From Entomospira nematocerorum (GTDB lineage Bacteria; Spirochaetota; Spirochaetia; WRBN01), in contig NZ_CP118168.1 of the NCBI RefSeq assembly GCF_028748105.1, forward strand, positions 620,001 through 684,000: 64,000 nucleotides of DNA, given 5' to 3'. Within the stretch, counting starts at the first letter, position 1; each line of letters begins with the position of its first letter. The notes under the pieces are model-generated. The model made no database searches. It worked only from the letters and a program-made list of their open reading frames with translations, and was not told the DNA's origin. Positions 24,055-32,737 of this stretch are shown in pieces. Made by a program: the position numbers and the translations under genes.

Positions 24055-25757
24055 TGTTAGAGGAATTACGCGTTAGAAATTATGCTCTTTTAGATAATAT
24101 AAAGGTCACCTTTCGTGATGGATTTACCGTGTTAACAGGTGAAACAGGCGCTGGAAAGTCACTAATAGTTGGAGCGTTGGGGCTTCTTCTTGGTGAGAAG
24201 GCGAGTATTTCGAGTATTCGTCATGGTACAGAGGAGATGGAAGTAGTTGGTATTATTCGTGTGGAAAATGCACCCGATCTGGAAGCTTTATTGGGTGAAT
24301 ATGATATCTTACTTGATGAGAGTATTCTAGAGTTACGGCGTATTGTTCGTATGAAGGGAACGTCCTCTATTTATGCAAACGGTATTAGGATTACACGTGA
24401 GCAATTACAAAATCTTGCACGCTATATATTTGATCTACATGGACAGCATGAACATCAGTCTTTGTATAGTCGGGAAAATCAGCGCATTATTTTGGATAAA
24501 GTGGCTCAAATTAGTGATGATGTGAGTCACTTTGGTCGGCAATTTATGCGTTTGAAGCAAGAACGAGAACAGTTAGCTATGCTAAAGCGTGAGGCTGCCG
24601 CTCTCAAAGAAGAAGAAATTTTTTTAGAGCAGGCTCGTATTGAAATTGAGGTTCTTCAGCCCTCTGAACTCGATAAGGAGGAGTTAGTATTGCGTGCTAA
24701 GCATCTGGAGGATCGGGAACGTACTCAGGATGTCCTACAGCACTTTCAGGATAGTATCAGGCGAAATAATGGGATTTTAATGCAATTAAAAGAGCTGCGC
24801 AGTTCTCTATCAATATTGAGCGATGAAAGAAGTCAAAATTTATTAGATCGGCTTGATGGTTCTATTTTAGAGATTGATGATATTAGTGAGTCATTTATAG
24901 ATCTCAAAGAGGAAATTATTGGGACAAATGAGGAAATTGATCAGACTCATCGTCGACTCATAGAGTATCAGCGTCTAGAAAAAAAGTATGGATCTGGAAC
25001 TCTGCTTGGACTTATGCGATTTTATGACGATATTGAGAGTAAGCTAGGGTCAATTGAGCAAAGTGAAGAGTTACAAGAGGCATGTGAGGCACGGATTCGT
25101 CAGTTAGAGGCTGCACTAAGGCAGGAGGCTCAAAAAATATCACAATCAAGACAGGCTGCAGCAACGTTGATAGAGAGTAAGATTAGCTGCTTATTAGCCG
25201 ATCTTAGTCTTAATAAAGCATTATTTGAGATTCGTATTGAACCCCGACGTAATGCTGCCGGAGAACGAACTATTGGAACTTCTGGGGTGGATGATATAGA
25301 ATTTCTGTTTAGTGCAAATGCCGGAGAGCCACTTAAGTCGCTAAAAGATATAGCTTCTGGTGGAGAAATTAGCCGAATATTGTTAGCTTTAAAGAGTGTG
25401 CTGGCGGAGCAAGAAGAGGTGCAATGTTTAATCTTTGATGAAATTGATACTGGTATTGGCGGAGAGGTTGCCATTCAGGTGGCAAAGCATATACAAGAGC
25501 TAGCGCTTTGTAAGCAGGTGATTTGTATTACACACTTAGCGTCTATTGCAGCAAGAGCAAAATCGCAGCTTAAGCTTGAAAAACAAGTTGTCGATAATCA
25601 TACCAAAACTTTGGTACAGGAGATTGTTGGCCAGCAGCGTATTGAAGAAATTGCAAGAATGTTGAGTGGTAGTACAGATATTAGTGCGTTGGAGCACGCG
25701 AAATCATTGCTAGGATTAGGGGAAGATAATGGAAAAAAAGAGTATTACGAACCATAA
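24054..25757 (+). CDS. recN: DNA repair ATPase RecN
   Basis: RecN is an SMC-like ATPase acting early in double-strand-break repair. The 567 residues contain Walker A GETGAGKS (residues 30-37), the RecN block FDLHGQHEHQSLYS, a central coiled-coil region (about residues 150-380), the ABC signature ASGGEISRILLALKSVLA and Walker B LIFDEIDTGIGGEVA, then the H-loop CITHLASIAARA. The length is normal. In many bacteria recN belongs to the LexA regulon; here the only LexA homologue in the window appears unable to self-cleave. Confidence 0.96.
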   Translation: MLEELRVRNYALLDNIKVTFRDGFTVLTGETGAGKSLIVGALGLLLGEKASISSIRHGTEEMEVVGIIRVENAPDLEALLGEYDILLDESILELRRIVRMKGTSSIYANGIRITREQLQNLARYIFDLHGQHEHQSLYSRENQRIILDKVAQISDDVSHFGRQFMRLKQEREQLAMLKREAAALKEEEIFLEQARIEIEVLQPSELDKEELVLRAKHLEDRERTQDVLQHFQDSIRRNNGILMQLKELRSSLSILSDERSQNLLDRLDGSILEIDDISESFIDLKEEIIGTNEEIDQTHRRLIEYQRLEKKYGSGTLLGLMRFYDDIESKLGSIEQSEELQEACEARIRQLEAALRQEAQKISQSRQAAATLIESKISCLLADLSLNKALFEIRIEPRRNAAGERTIGTSGVDDIEFLFSANAGEPLKSLKDIASGGEISRILLALKSVLAEQEEVQCLIFDEIDTGIGGEVAIQVAKHIQELALCKQVICITHLASIAARAKSQLKLEKQVVDNHTKTLVQEIVGQQRIEEIARMLSGSTDISALEHAKSLLGLGEDNGKKEYYEP

Positions 25758-26517
25758 AGTTTTTTTGAGAAAATCTGCTGGTTATCGCAATATGGTTGAC
25801 AAGCTTTTAGTCATCGAGAGGAAATTTTTGAAGGAGCTCGATGCTAAAGATGTAAGGGGTCCATTAGACTGCCTTGAGGGTCTACGTATCACGTTGAGTA
25901 TTGCTAGTTACTATATTGCTCAGAATGAAATTTATCGATCTGTTTTTACTAATAGTAATGAGTCAATTTTAAAATCTGCACGTAAATATCTAGCGCTATC
26001 TATCGACTATCTCATCAAAATTTATTCCACTGATCCTAGCTTTGTGTATGATGAGAGAGACATACGGCATCAGGCACATGCAGAGATAGATGAATTTATG
26101 GGATATAAAATGGTAACGCGTACAGGCTTCTATTTAGAGTATTTGAATACTTTTTTTGAACCACAGAGTCGATGGCAGTGGAATATTTTAGATCTCTCCT
26201 ATGAACTAGCCCTCGTATTTAAAAATAGCTTTAACTTTAAGACTCTGATTCAGAGATTAGATTTGAGGGAAAATAATGTTTATGAAAGAAAACTTTATCT
26301 AAATAATCTTAAAATGCACCTTAACGAAGTTGCTGATGGTTTTCGTGTGAAATATGAAATCACTCGCATGAGTATTGATATGGATAAAGCTATACGTACA
26401 TTAGAAATATTGAGACATCTGCATCTTGCTTTAGCAGAACAAAAAGATATTGAAGCACAGAACCGCAAGATAGAATTATGGCAAGCAAAAGTCATTGCAG
26501 ATCAAAAGATGAGCTAA
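25729..26517 (+). CDS. Conserved-looking helical protein of unknown function
   Basis: The protein has 262 residues and I do not recognise the family. It is soluble, strongly charged and almost wholly helical by eye, with no signal peptide, membrane helix or metal-binding motif. Features include LECLEGLRITLSIASYYIAQNE-like helices in the first 70 residues, a Tyr/Phe-rich middle (YLEYLNTFFEPQSRWQWNILDLSYEL), and a C-terminal helix ALAEQKDIEAQNRKIELWQAKVI. It overlaps the end of recN by 29 bases and has AGGGGAAG before the ATG, so it belongs to the nadK-recN transcript. Confidence 0.6.
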   Translation: MEKKSITNHKVFLRKSAGYRNMVDKLLVIERKFLKELDAKDVRGPLDCLEGLRITLSIASYYIAQNEIYRSVFTNSNESILKSARKYLALSIDYLIKIYSTDPSFVYDERDIRHQAHAEIDEFMGYKMVTRTGFYLEYLNTFFEPQSRWQWNILDLSYELALVFKNSFNFKTLIQRLDLRENNVYERKLYLNNLKMHLNEVADGFRVKYEITRMSIDMDKAIRTLEILRHLHLALAEQKDIEAQNRKIELWQAKVIADQKMS

Positions 26518-26536
26518 GGAAGATTATTAAAATAAT

Positions 26537-27748
26537 ATGAATATACCGTTCTCCCCTCCAGATATTACTGAAGACGACATTACTGCCGTAGCAAATACAC
26601 TGCGATCCGGTTGGATTACTACTGGTCCTGAGTGTAAAATGTTTGAAAAAGAGCTTTCACTTCCTTGGATGAGTGGCTACCGTGTTGCAGTCTTGAATTC
26701 GGCAACGGCAGCTATGGAGATTGTATTAAGAATATTAGGTATAGGATTTGGTGATGAGGTAATCACATCCGTTTATACCTATGCTGCAACGGTGAATGTC
26801 ATTCGACATGTGGGAGCGACTCCCGTCTTAGTAGACGTCATAGAGGGGGGATATAATCTCTCACATCTGGCTGTAGAGCGTGCAATAACTTCGCGCACTA
26901 AAGTGATTATTCCAGTGGATATTGGGGGATATCCCTGTGATTATGCGGCATTATATGACGTTGTGGAGAGTAAAAAAGATCTTTTTACGGGATTACCACG
27001 AAGTCGGTTGTTTCATCATGCTGATAGAGTTGTTATTTTAGCTGATGCTGCGCATAGTTTGGGGGCTCGGATTGGCGAGGCCATGAGTGGATCTCTTGCG
27101 GATTTTAGTGCTTTCTCCTTTCATGCTGTTAAAAATTTAACAACAGCAGAAGGTGGAGCGTTGAGTTTTACTCATCTTTTTGGTGTTTCCACAGAAGATA
27201 TTTATAGAGAAGTGATGCTATGGTCCCTACATGGGCAGGATAAAGATGCTCTTACAAAGGCTGCAAAAGGTAGCTGGGAGTATGATGTTCTTTTTTCCGG
27301 ATATAAATGTAATATGACAGATATCGCTGCTGCGTTGGGGCGTAGTCAACTACGACGATACCACCAGACATTAGAGCAAAGACGTAAAATTTATGCAAAC
27401 TATCGTCTAGCATTGCCATCACCATTATTGATCGCACCTTGGGATGTCGATGATACATATCATAGCTCTTTTCACTTAGCTATAATGCAAATTCCGGGGA
27501 TTAGTGAAGAGGGCCGTAACCAATTTATTCGTACGATGGCTATGTCCGGAGTTGCATGTAATGTACACTTCAAACCTATTATTTTGTTACAGGCTTTTGT
27601 CGATCTTGGTTATCAACAATTAGATTTTCCACAAGCTTTCAATCGATATAAAGAGTCTATATCATTGCCTATATATACACAAATGCAAAAGCAAGAGCAG
27701 GAGTACGTTATTGATAAGCTTTGCGAAAATTATAAAAACTACTCGTAA
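26537..27748 (+). CDS. DegT/DnrJ/EryC1-type sugar aminotransferase
   Basis: This 403-residue PLP enzyme of the DegT/DnrJ/EryC1/StrS family usually transaminates keto sugars of surface polysaccharides. Conserved parts are FSPPDITEDDITAVANTLRSGWITTGP near the N-terminus, NSATAAMEIVL, DEVITSVYTYAATVNVIRHVGATPVLVDV, the cofactor-binding DAAHSLGA, and SFHAVKNLTTAEGGAL with the Schiff-base lysine. The substrate cannot be read from the sequence. The only other nucleotide-sugar gene in the window is rfbB, 16 kb away; a 4-keto product of RfbB is a possible substrate but this is speculation. Confidence 0.88.
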   Translation: MNIPFSPPDITEDDITAVANTLRSGWITTGPECKMFEKELSLPWMSGYRVAVLNSATAAMEIVLRILGIGFGDEVITSVYTYAATVNVIRHVGATPVLVDVIEGGYNLSHLAVERAITSRTKVIIPVDIGGYPCDYAALYDVVESKKDLFTGLPRSRLFHHADRVVILADAAHSLGARIGEAMSGSLADFSAFSFHAVKNLTTAEGGALSFTHLFGVSTEDIYREVMLWSLHGQDKDALTKAAKGSWEYDVLFSGYKCNMTDIAAALGRSQLRRYHQTLEQRRKIYANYRLALPSPLLIAPWDVDDTYHSSFHLAIMQIPGISEEGRNQFIRTMAMSGVACNVHFKPIILLQAFVDLGYQQLDFPQAFNRYKESISLPIYTQMQKQEQEYVIDKLCENYKNYS

Positions 27749-27803
27749 GATCTTTATCATTCTTTATACGATGTCGATAAGAAAAGAAAGGATAATATAG
27801 CTC

Positions 27804-28229
27804 ATGAAAAATAGGCTGATAGGTATAGTGTTGTTCTGGTTGGTATGTAGCGCATCAATAACAGCAGCACAAATACTAATGATTAAGCAGAGTGACAATA
27901 GTAGTGTTTATGCCCAGCGCATTGAGCTAGCGTTATCAGATTGGTTCTTTGAGCATGGAATTTTAGCTCTTAGCGAGCAAAATCCTATTCACAATGTAAG
28001 TTTTGAACTAGCTCAATACATGGCAAAAGAGATGAATGCAAAAGCGTTAGTGCTATGGTCAATTGACCTCGAAGGTAAATTTATTTTAGAAATGTTTCAT
28101 GTGCAAGGTCAGTTATTAGCAGATATTGATATGAAAGTGAAGCTACAAGATAGTCAACTGGAGAGTATTATTTTAAATAGTATTTCACCGACATTAAAAA
28201 AAGCCATTCACCAGCTAAAAGAGCAGTAA
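27804..28229 (+). CDS. Small secreted protein of unknown function
   Basis: The protein has 141 residues with a clear signal peptide MKNRLIGIVLFWLVCSASITAA cleaved near residue 22, giving a periplasmic protein of about 119 residues. The mature part has alternating helices and strands (NAKALVLWSIDLEGKFILEMFHVQGQLLADIDMKVKLQD) with no family I recognise. It is 35 bases ahead of the SPOR-domain gene and reads in the same direction, so both may act in the envelope. Confidence 0.6.
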   Translation: MKNRLIGIVLFWLVCSASITAAQILMIKQSDNSSVYAQRIELALSDWFFEHGILALSEQNPIHNVSFELAQYMAKEMNAKALVLWSIDLEGKFILEMFHVQGQLLADIDMKVKLQDSQLESIILNSISPTLKKAIHQLKEQ

Positions 28230-28264
28230 AGTGGACGAATATTTGAGAAGAGTGTAGGATAGGC

Positions 28265-29407
28265 ATGCAGAGGAAGATAGAGTGGTTGAAAACAAAAGAG
28301 AATCTCGCATTTTTATTAGGAGCTAGTCTTCTTCTGGGGAGCTACACCCTATTGATTGGACAAAGTAGTGAGTCTGTCGAGATAGAAGGAGTCCATCCGC
28401 GTTTTGTTCTGGCTCGAGTTGCTTCTTTTGATTTTTTTGGTGAGCCAGAAATAGAGGTGATTATTGAGGATGCAGAAGCAAGACCTCCGGCAGGTAGTGG
28501 CAGTGCGATTAATCAATCAGAAGTCATCGATGAATATGAGGTAATTGGTACCCCTGAGGTTGATCATGCTGCGGATACGTCTCGTGATGAACTATTTCCT
28601 CTGCCATCTGGGGAGCTTGCATCGGAAGAGGAACGCACCTCTCCTGAACAGCCAGTGAGCGGTCATAGTAGTCGCTTTAATGAAGGGGATCGTCGTTCAA
28701 CTGAGGAAAAAATTCGTGGCTTTACACGTAATAGTGAACCTAGACCCATTATTGAGGAAGCAGACGATGCGTACAGTGATCCTTATGAAGTGCTTGATGA
28801 TTCGGAGCTATTGAATCCTTCTGAATCCCTTAAGCAAGAACAGCGTAGTGAACCAGAATTTGTTCCTCTCATTCGGCTTATCCCAAATCATACGCCAGAG
28901 AGTGGGGTAGATACTCCGAGTGATGATGTAGAGATTATAGATGCTGATGCATATACTGTTGTGGATAATTCTGGTATTGTGCCTGTCGAAGATGATAATG
29001 AAATACAAATAATCTTACCATCAACAAGAGAAAAGGAGAGCATTGAAAGATCTGTAGATATCGTAGAAACAGAGACGGAGCAAGTAGCATTCACGGGTGA
29101 CTCTCCATGGCCTATGTTGCCTTTAGCAGATCAGCAATATCTTCATCAGTTTTGGCAGCCAGAATTGAGAGATGGCATTTATGTGCAAGTTTTTGCAACA
29201 CTACAGCCCCTCACATTGCGATCACAGATTCATCGACATCAAGACACGTTACCACTCATTGTTACAGCAACTTACGGGCGCTTGGGCATGATGAATAGAC
29301 TTTTAGTTGGTCCGCTAAAACCAGATGAACTAGGTGCTGTTGAGCATCAGCTTCAATTAAATGGTGTACGTGATTACTTCCTTGTAATTGGTTCTACGCA
29401 TGATTAG
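28265..29407 (+). CDS. Membrane-anchored SPOR-domain protein with long acidic linker
   Basis: The 380 residues fall into three parts. A single membrane helix lies at about residues 13-33 (FLLGASLLLGSYTLLIG). A roughly 255-residue linker is very rich in Glu, Asp, Pro and Ser and is surely disordered. The C-terminal 75-80 residues read GIYVQVFATLQPLTLRS...RLLVGPLKPDELGAVEHQLQLNGVRDYFLVIG, matching the SPOR pattern (YVQVGSF ... VGPF ... A...L). SPOR domains bind denuded peptidoglycan at division sites, so a role at the septum or in wall remodelling is likely. No amidase or transglycosylase domain is attached. The SPOR call is by pattern and would need a profile search. Confidence 0.7.
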   Translation: MQRKIEWLKTKENLAFLLGASLLLGSYTLLIGQSSESVEIEGVHPRFVLARVASFDFFGEPEIEVIIEDAEARPPAGSGSAINQSEVIDEYEVIGTPEVDHAADTSRDELFPLPSGELASEEERTSPEQPVSGHSSRFNEGDRRSTEEKIRGFTRNSEPRPIIEEADDAYSDPYEVLDDSELLNPSESLKQEQRSEPEFVPLIRLIPNHTPESGVDTPSDDVEIIDADAYTVVDNSGIVPVEDDNEIQIILPSTREKESIERSVDIVETETEQVAFTGDSPWPMLPLADQQYLHQFWQPELRDGIYVQVFATLQPLTLRSQIHRHQDTLPLIVTATYGRLGMMNRLLVGPLKPDELGAVEHQLQLNGVRDYFLVIGSTHD

Positions 29408-29420
29408 CTATTAATTACAT

Positions 29421-30245
29421 ATGGATAATTGGCTTAATAATACATGGCTTTTCAGTGAAATTCTTCGGCCTTTTTTGGATATTAGCATTCTTGCTGTCGT
29501 CTTTTATCAGGTATATCAGCATGTCTTAAGAAGCTATGGAAATTATATTGCAAAGGCCTTACGAGGACCAATTACGGTTTTTTTAGTAGCGTATATCTTC
29601 CAACTTAAGACAATTCTCTGGTTATATCAATTGATGAGTCCATTTTTGGTAATCGCTGTAGCAATTGTTTTTCAACCCGAATTACGGAAAATGTTGGCTA
29701 AAATTGGTCGTAAAGGGTGGATTGTTGCAGAGCAACAGGCCTCTGCTGAAAAGATAGATATGATTTTTGCGGCATTACAAGCACTTTCCGAGCGAGGAAG
29801 AGGGGCTTTGATAGTGTTTTCAAGATCTTTAGCCTTGCGTAATGTTATTGAGACAGGTACCCGACTGGACGCTGAACTCTCCGGAGCTTTGATTATGACC
29901 ATCTTTGAGCATGACACTCTTTTACACGATGGTGCAGTGGTAGTTCATAATGGACGATGTATAGCGGCGGGTTGTTTTCTGTCGTTAAGTAAGCAAGAAA
30001 ATTTACGTAAAAGTTTTGGTACACGGCATCGCGCTGCACTTGGGGTGACGGAGGAGAGCGATGCTGTCGTCTTAGTCTTGAGTGAAGAAAGTGGAGCTTT
30101 GAGTATTGCCGTTGATGGAGTATTGTATTATGATCGATCTATGGATGAGCTAAAAACTTTTTTAAGATCTCTCTTGACAAGCAATACCGGATCAAGTCAG
30201 TCATCAGACGGTGAGCGTACGAGTACGTTAGATGATATTGATTAA
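29421..30245 (+). CDS. cdaA: Membrane diadenylate cyclase (c-di-AMP synthase) CdaA
   Basis: This 274-residue protein has N-terminal membrane helices (about residues 15-80) followed by a DAC domain. The catalytic DGA motif is in LLHDGAVVVHNGRCIAAGC, and the RHR motif is in GTRHRAALGVTEESDAVVLVLSEE. It makes cyclic di-AMP from two ATP; c-di-AMP controls potassium, osmolytes and wall homeostasis. In many bacteria cdaA is followed by ybbR (cdaR) and glmM; here hpt follows, with its own promoter, and the gene upstream is a SPOR protein. The ATG lacks a strong ribosome site, perhaps because it is coupled to the gene 13 bases upstream. Confidence 0.94.
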   Translation: MDNWLNNTWLFSEILRPFLDISILAVVFYQVYQHVLRSYGNYIAKALRGPITVFLVAYIFQLKTILWLYQLMSPFLVIAVAIVFQPELRKMLAKIGRKGWIVAEQQASAEKIDMIFAALQALSERGRGALIVFSRSLALRNVIETGTRLDAELSGALIMTIFEHDTLLHDGAVVVHNGRCIAAGCFLSLSKQENLRKSFGTRHRAALGVTEESDAVVLVLSEESGALSIAVDGVLYYDRSMDELKTFLRSLLTSNTGSSQSSDGERTSTLDDID

Positions 30246-30266
30246 ATAGCGCAAAATGGGTATAAT
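30238..30266 (+). promoter_or_regulatory. Sigma-70 promoter of hpt
   Basis: TTGATT (30238-30243), 17 bases, TATAAT (30261-30266). It overlaps the cdaA stop codon and excludes the TTG at 30269 as the hpt start. Confidence 0.75.
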
Positions 30267-30295
30267 AATTGTTTCTAAATGAGAGGAGTGAAGAA

Positions 30296-30823
30296 TTGTT
30301 ATTTTCTTCGGTAGAAACATTAATTACACAAGATGTACTTGCAAAGCGTATTGAAGAGCTAGGAAAAGAGCTAACAGAGCGCTATAAGAATCACGCAGAT
30401 CTTGTGATCATTTGTACATTAAAGGGATCTGTTTTATTTGTGGCAGATTTAATTCGACACATGGATATTCCATTAGAGATTGATTTTATTAGTATTGCGA
30501 GTTACCATGGCGGTCTCACAAGTACAGGAGATTTACGGGTTTTACATGGAATGTCTACAGATGTAAAGGGGCGTCCTGTCTTAATTGTTGAGGATATTGT
30601 TGATACAGGTAGAACGCTAACAAAGTTAAAAGAAATGTTAGCAGAGATGCATCCATCTAGTGTGGAGGTTTGTGCATTACTGGATAAACCATCTCGACGT
30701 GTCGTCAGTATTGAGTCTGAATATGTTGGATTCACTATAGAGGATTTATTTGTTGTTGGCTATGGACTTGACTATCAACAATTATATCGTAATTTACCAT
30801 TTATTGGTGTACTTTCTGAATGA
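30296..30823 (+). CDS. hpt: Hypoxanthine(-guanine) phosphoribosyltransferase
   Basis: This enzyme salvages hypoxanthine or guanine with PRPP to form IMP or GMP. The 175-residue length is typical. The PRPP-binding motif is VEDIVDTGRTLTKL; the flexible-loop region is SYHGGLTSTGDLRV, and the C-terminal VGYGLDYQQLYRNLPFIGVL matches bacterial Hpt. Start is taken as TTG 30296, 7 bases after GAGGAG; the earlier in-frame TTG at 30269 lies at the promoter start point. The stop overlaps the next gene's ATG. No purine synthesis gene is near, which fits a salvage-dependent spirochaete but does not prove it. Confidence 0.95.
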   Translation: MLFSSVETLITQDVLAKRIEELGKELTERYKNHADLVIICTLKGSVLFVADLIRHMDIPLEIDFISIASYHGGLTSTGDLRVLHGMSTDVKGRPVLIVEDIVDTGRTLTKLKEMLAEMHPSSVEVCALLDKPSRRVVSIESEYVGFTIEDLFVVGYGLDYQQLYRNLPFIGVLSE

Positions 30824-32022
30824 TTCTTTCTGAACATGGCTATCAGGCTATAGCGTTCTTAATAGATAATTTTGAGAAACACTTTGGGAAGGCAGATTTA
30901 TTATGTAAAAATCACCTGCGTAAATTTCGGTTAACGAAAGATGAAAGATTTTTTGTTATGGATCTCTTTTATTTTTATCTAAGACATAGACTACTTATTC
31001 ATAAATCCATAGAGATTACTACGATGTCTATGGCAACAGCTACATATCAATGGTTACAGGAATCACTGGATCCTGCCATTGCTACCTGGTGGAAGAGTTT
31101 ATCAATGGAGGAGCAACATTATTGGTGGGACTCTGTTGATGACTCCTGGCGATCCGAGATTAAACGTGTTTATAATGAGGATGAAGCTAGAAATTTTTAC
31201 TCCTACATCAATAGTCGTGCTCCAACAACGATACTGGCATTACTACGGCGTAATAATCGTGATAAAGTAATTAATTACTTAGAATCGAACGGTGTCGTGG
31301 TAAAACCGCTTGCCTTACCGATGGCACTCGAGGCTAAGGGTCGTATTCGTTCAAATACAGAAGTTTTTTTTGATATTCAAGATTATTCTTCCCAAATGAT
31401 TGCTTTACTTATGAATCGTCATCGATCTACTCTCTTAGATTTCTGTGCTGGTTATGGCGGTAAGAGTATTGCCTATGCAACATTATGGCCACATTTAGAG
31501 ATAACAGCTAGTGATCTTCGTGATGAGATAAAACCTCTGGCAGTTGAAAGAGCGATGCGTGCCGGTATTAAATTTAAATGGCAAATGAAAAAAGAGTTAA
31601 AGAAAAGAGAATTTCCCTTTGTTCTCGTTGATGCCCCATGTTCAGGAAGTGGTGTATGGCGTCGAAATCCAGAGGATCGTTATCGGATGAAGGTTGCAGA
31701 TCTTGAGAAGTTGGCCGATAAACAAGTATCTATCTTGCTTGAGGCCGGACGTCATGTTGCTATAGGGGGTGAGTTACTCTATGTAACGTGTAGCTTCACC
31801 TACATAGAGAATGAGCAAGTTATTCAGAACTTTTTAAAGAAAACAGCACAATTTACACTTCTCTCAATCGAGAGTCGTCTTCAAGAAAATGCACAACACC
31901 TATCCCTTTCTACAGAGGAGATCTTTCAACGTATACGCACAGACAGCTTTCCTTATTTACGTATTAATCCGGAAAATGACGGAGGAGATCTTTTTTTTGC
32001 CGCTCTATTAGTACGACAATAG
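30820..32022 (+). CDS. RsmB/NOP2-family RNA (cytosine-5-) methyltransferase
   Basis: This 400-residue SAM-dependent methyltransferase has LLDFCAGYGGKSIAYAT as motif I (SAM binding), VDAPCSGSGVWRRNPEDRYR (motif IV with the Pro-Cys pair), and LYVTCSFTYIENEQVI (motif VI with the catalytic Cys). Both cysteines required in m5C RNA methyltransferases are therefore present. The first 170 residues are a helical domain in the place of the NusB-like RsmB extension. The substrate is most likely 16S rRNA but cannot be fixed. The ATG overlaps the hpt stop by four bases. Confidence 0.88.
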   Translation: MILSEHGYQAIAFLIDNFEKHFGKADLLCKNHLRKFRLTKDERFFVMDLFYFYLRHRLLIHKSIEITTMSMATATYQWLQESLDPAIATWWKSLSMEEQHYWWDSVDDSWRSEIKRVYNEDEARNFYSYINSRAPTTILALLRRNNRDKVINYLESNGVVVKPLALPMALEAKGRIRSNTEVFFDIQDYSSQMIALLMNRHRSTLLDFCAGYGGKSIAYATLWPHLEITASDLRDEIKPLAVERAMRAGIKFKWQMKKELKKREFPFVLVDAPCSGSGVWRRNPEDRYRMKVADLEKLADKQVSILLEAGRHVAIGGELLYVTCSFTYIENEQVIQNFLKKTAQFTLLSIESRLQENAQHLSLSTEEIFQRIRTDSFPYLRINPENDGGDLFFAALLVRQ

Positions 32023-32041
32023 TTACATAATAATAGAGCGG
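32000..32041. repeat. Inverted repeat between convergent genes
   Basis: CCGCTCTATTA (32000-32010) pairs perfectly with TAATAGAGCGG (32031-32041), an 11-bp stem with a 20-base loop. The left arm is inside the methyltransferase gene. Neither strand has a U-tract after the stem, so it is not a standard terminator. Confidence 0.55.
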
Positions 32042-32047
32042 TGACAT

Positions 32048-32710
32048 TTATTGTTGAAATTGGCAATATTGTATGACAGCCTCAATATCTAGATTATGAG
32101 GCGTGTCAAAGAGAAGGCTTGCTTCATCAAAGCGATAACCAGCACTGAAGCGAGAGTCAGGGAGCATAACAACGTGCATACCAGCAGCTTTTGCCGCCTG
32201 ATAACCTGGATAGCTATCTTCTAAAACAAGTGTCTCTTGAGGTATACTCCCTAGCTGTTTTGCAGTGCGTAGAAAAATATCTGGAGCTGGCTTACCAGCT
32301 TTATCGTCCTGCGAGGAATAAATATGTTCCGAAAAGATATCTTGCATCTGAAAAAGTGTAACTAATTTTTTCAGCAATGTATACTGTGTTCCACTTGCAA
32401 TGGCTAGAGGTACACCCATTTGCTGTATACGTCTTGCAAGATCAATTGTCTTTTCATAAGGCTCAATACTCCCTTGTGCTGCCTCAAGAAAGCTAGTTTC
32501 ATAAAGAGTAACTAGCTCTTCTAGCGTAAATGAGAGATTAGGATTCTCTCTTTGTAGTGCAAAAAGGAATTCCATGAGACCTTTACCAACGAAATCTCCT
32601 GTAGGAGTAGAGATTCCAATATGGTCTAGAAAAATGTGTGTTGCCTTTTCGTGTGCGTGTTCAGAGTCCACTAGGGTACCGTCAAAGTCAAAAATTACTG
32701 CTTTAATCAT
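32048..32710 (-). CDS. HAD-superfamily phosphatase / phosphoglucomutase-like
   Basis: This 220-residue HAD subfamily IA hydrolase has motif I DFDGTLVDSE (residues 8-17, nucleophile Asp8), motif II in LAIASGTQYTLLKK, motif III GKPAPDIF and motif IV TLVLEDSYPGYQAAKAAGM. A helical cap of the beta-phosphoglucomutase/CbbY type lies between motifs I and II. The substrate is not predictable: sugar phosphates, phosphoglycolate or a phosphomutase reaction are all possible. It is 27 bases after the AI-2E transporter gene on the same strand. Confidence 0.85.
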   Translation of the reverse strand: MIKAVIFDFDGTLVDSEHAHEKATHIFLDHIGISTPTGDFVGKGLMEFLFALQRENPNLSFTLEELVTLYETSFLEAAQGSIEPYEKTIDLARRIQQMGVPLAIASGTQYTLLKKLVTLFQMQDIFSEHIYSSQDDKAGKPAPDIFLRTAKQLGSIPQETLVLEDSYPGYQAAKAAGMHVVMLPDSRFSAGYRFDEASLLFDTPHNLDIEAVIQYCQFQQ

Positions 32711-32737
32711 CTGCTATCAATCCTCTTTTGTATATAG

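Noticed and set aside
30269..30295. Earlier TTG start for hpt
   Set aside because: It lies three bases after the -10 box of the hpt promoter, ahead of any likely transcript start.
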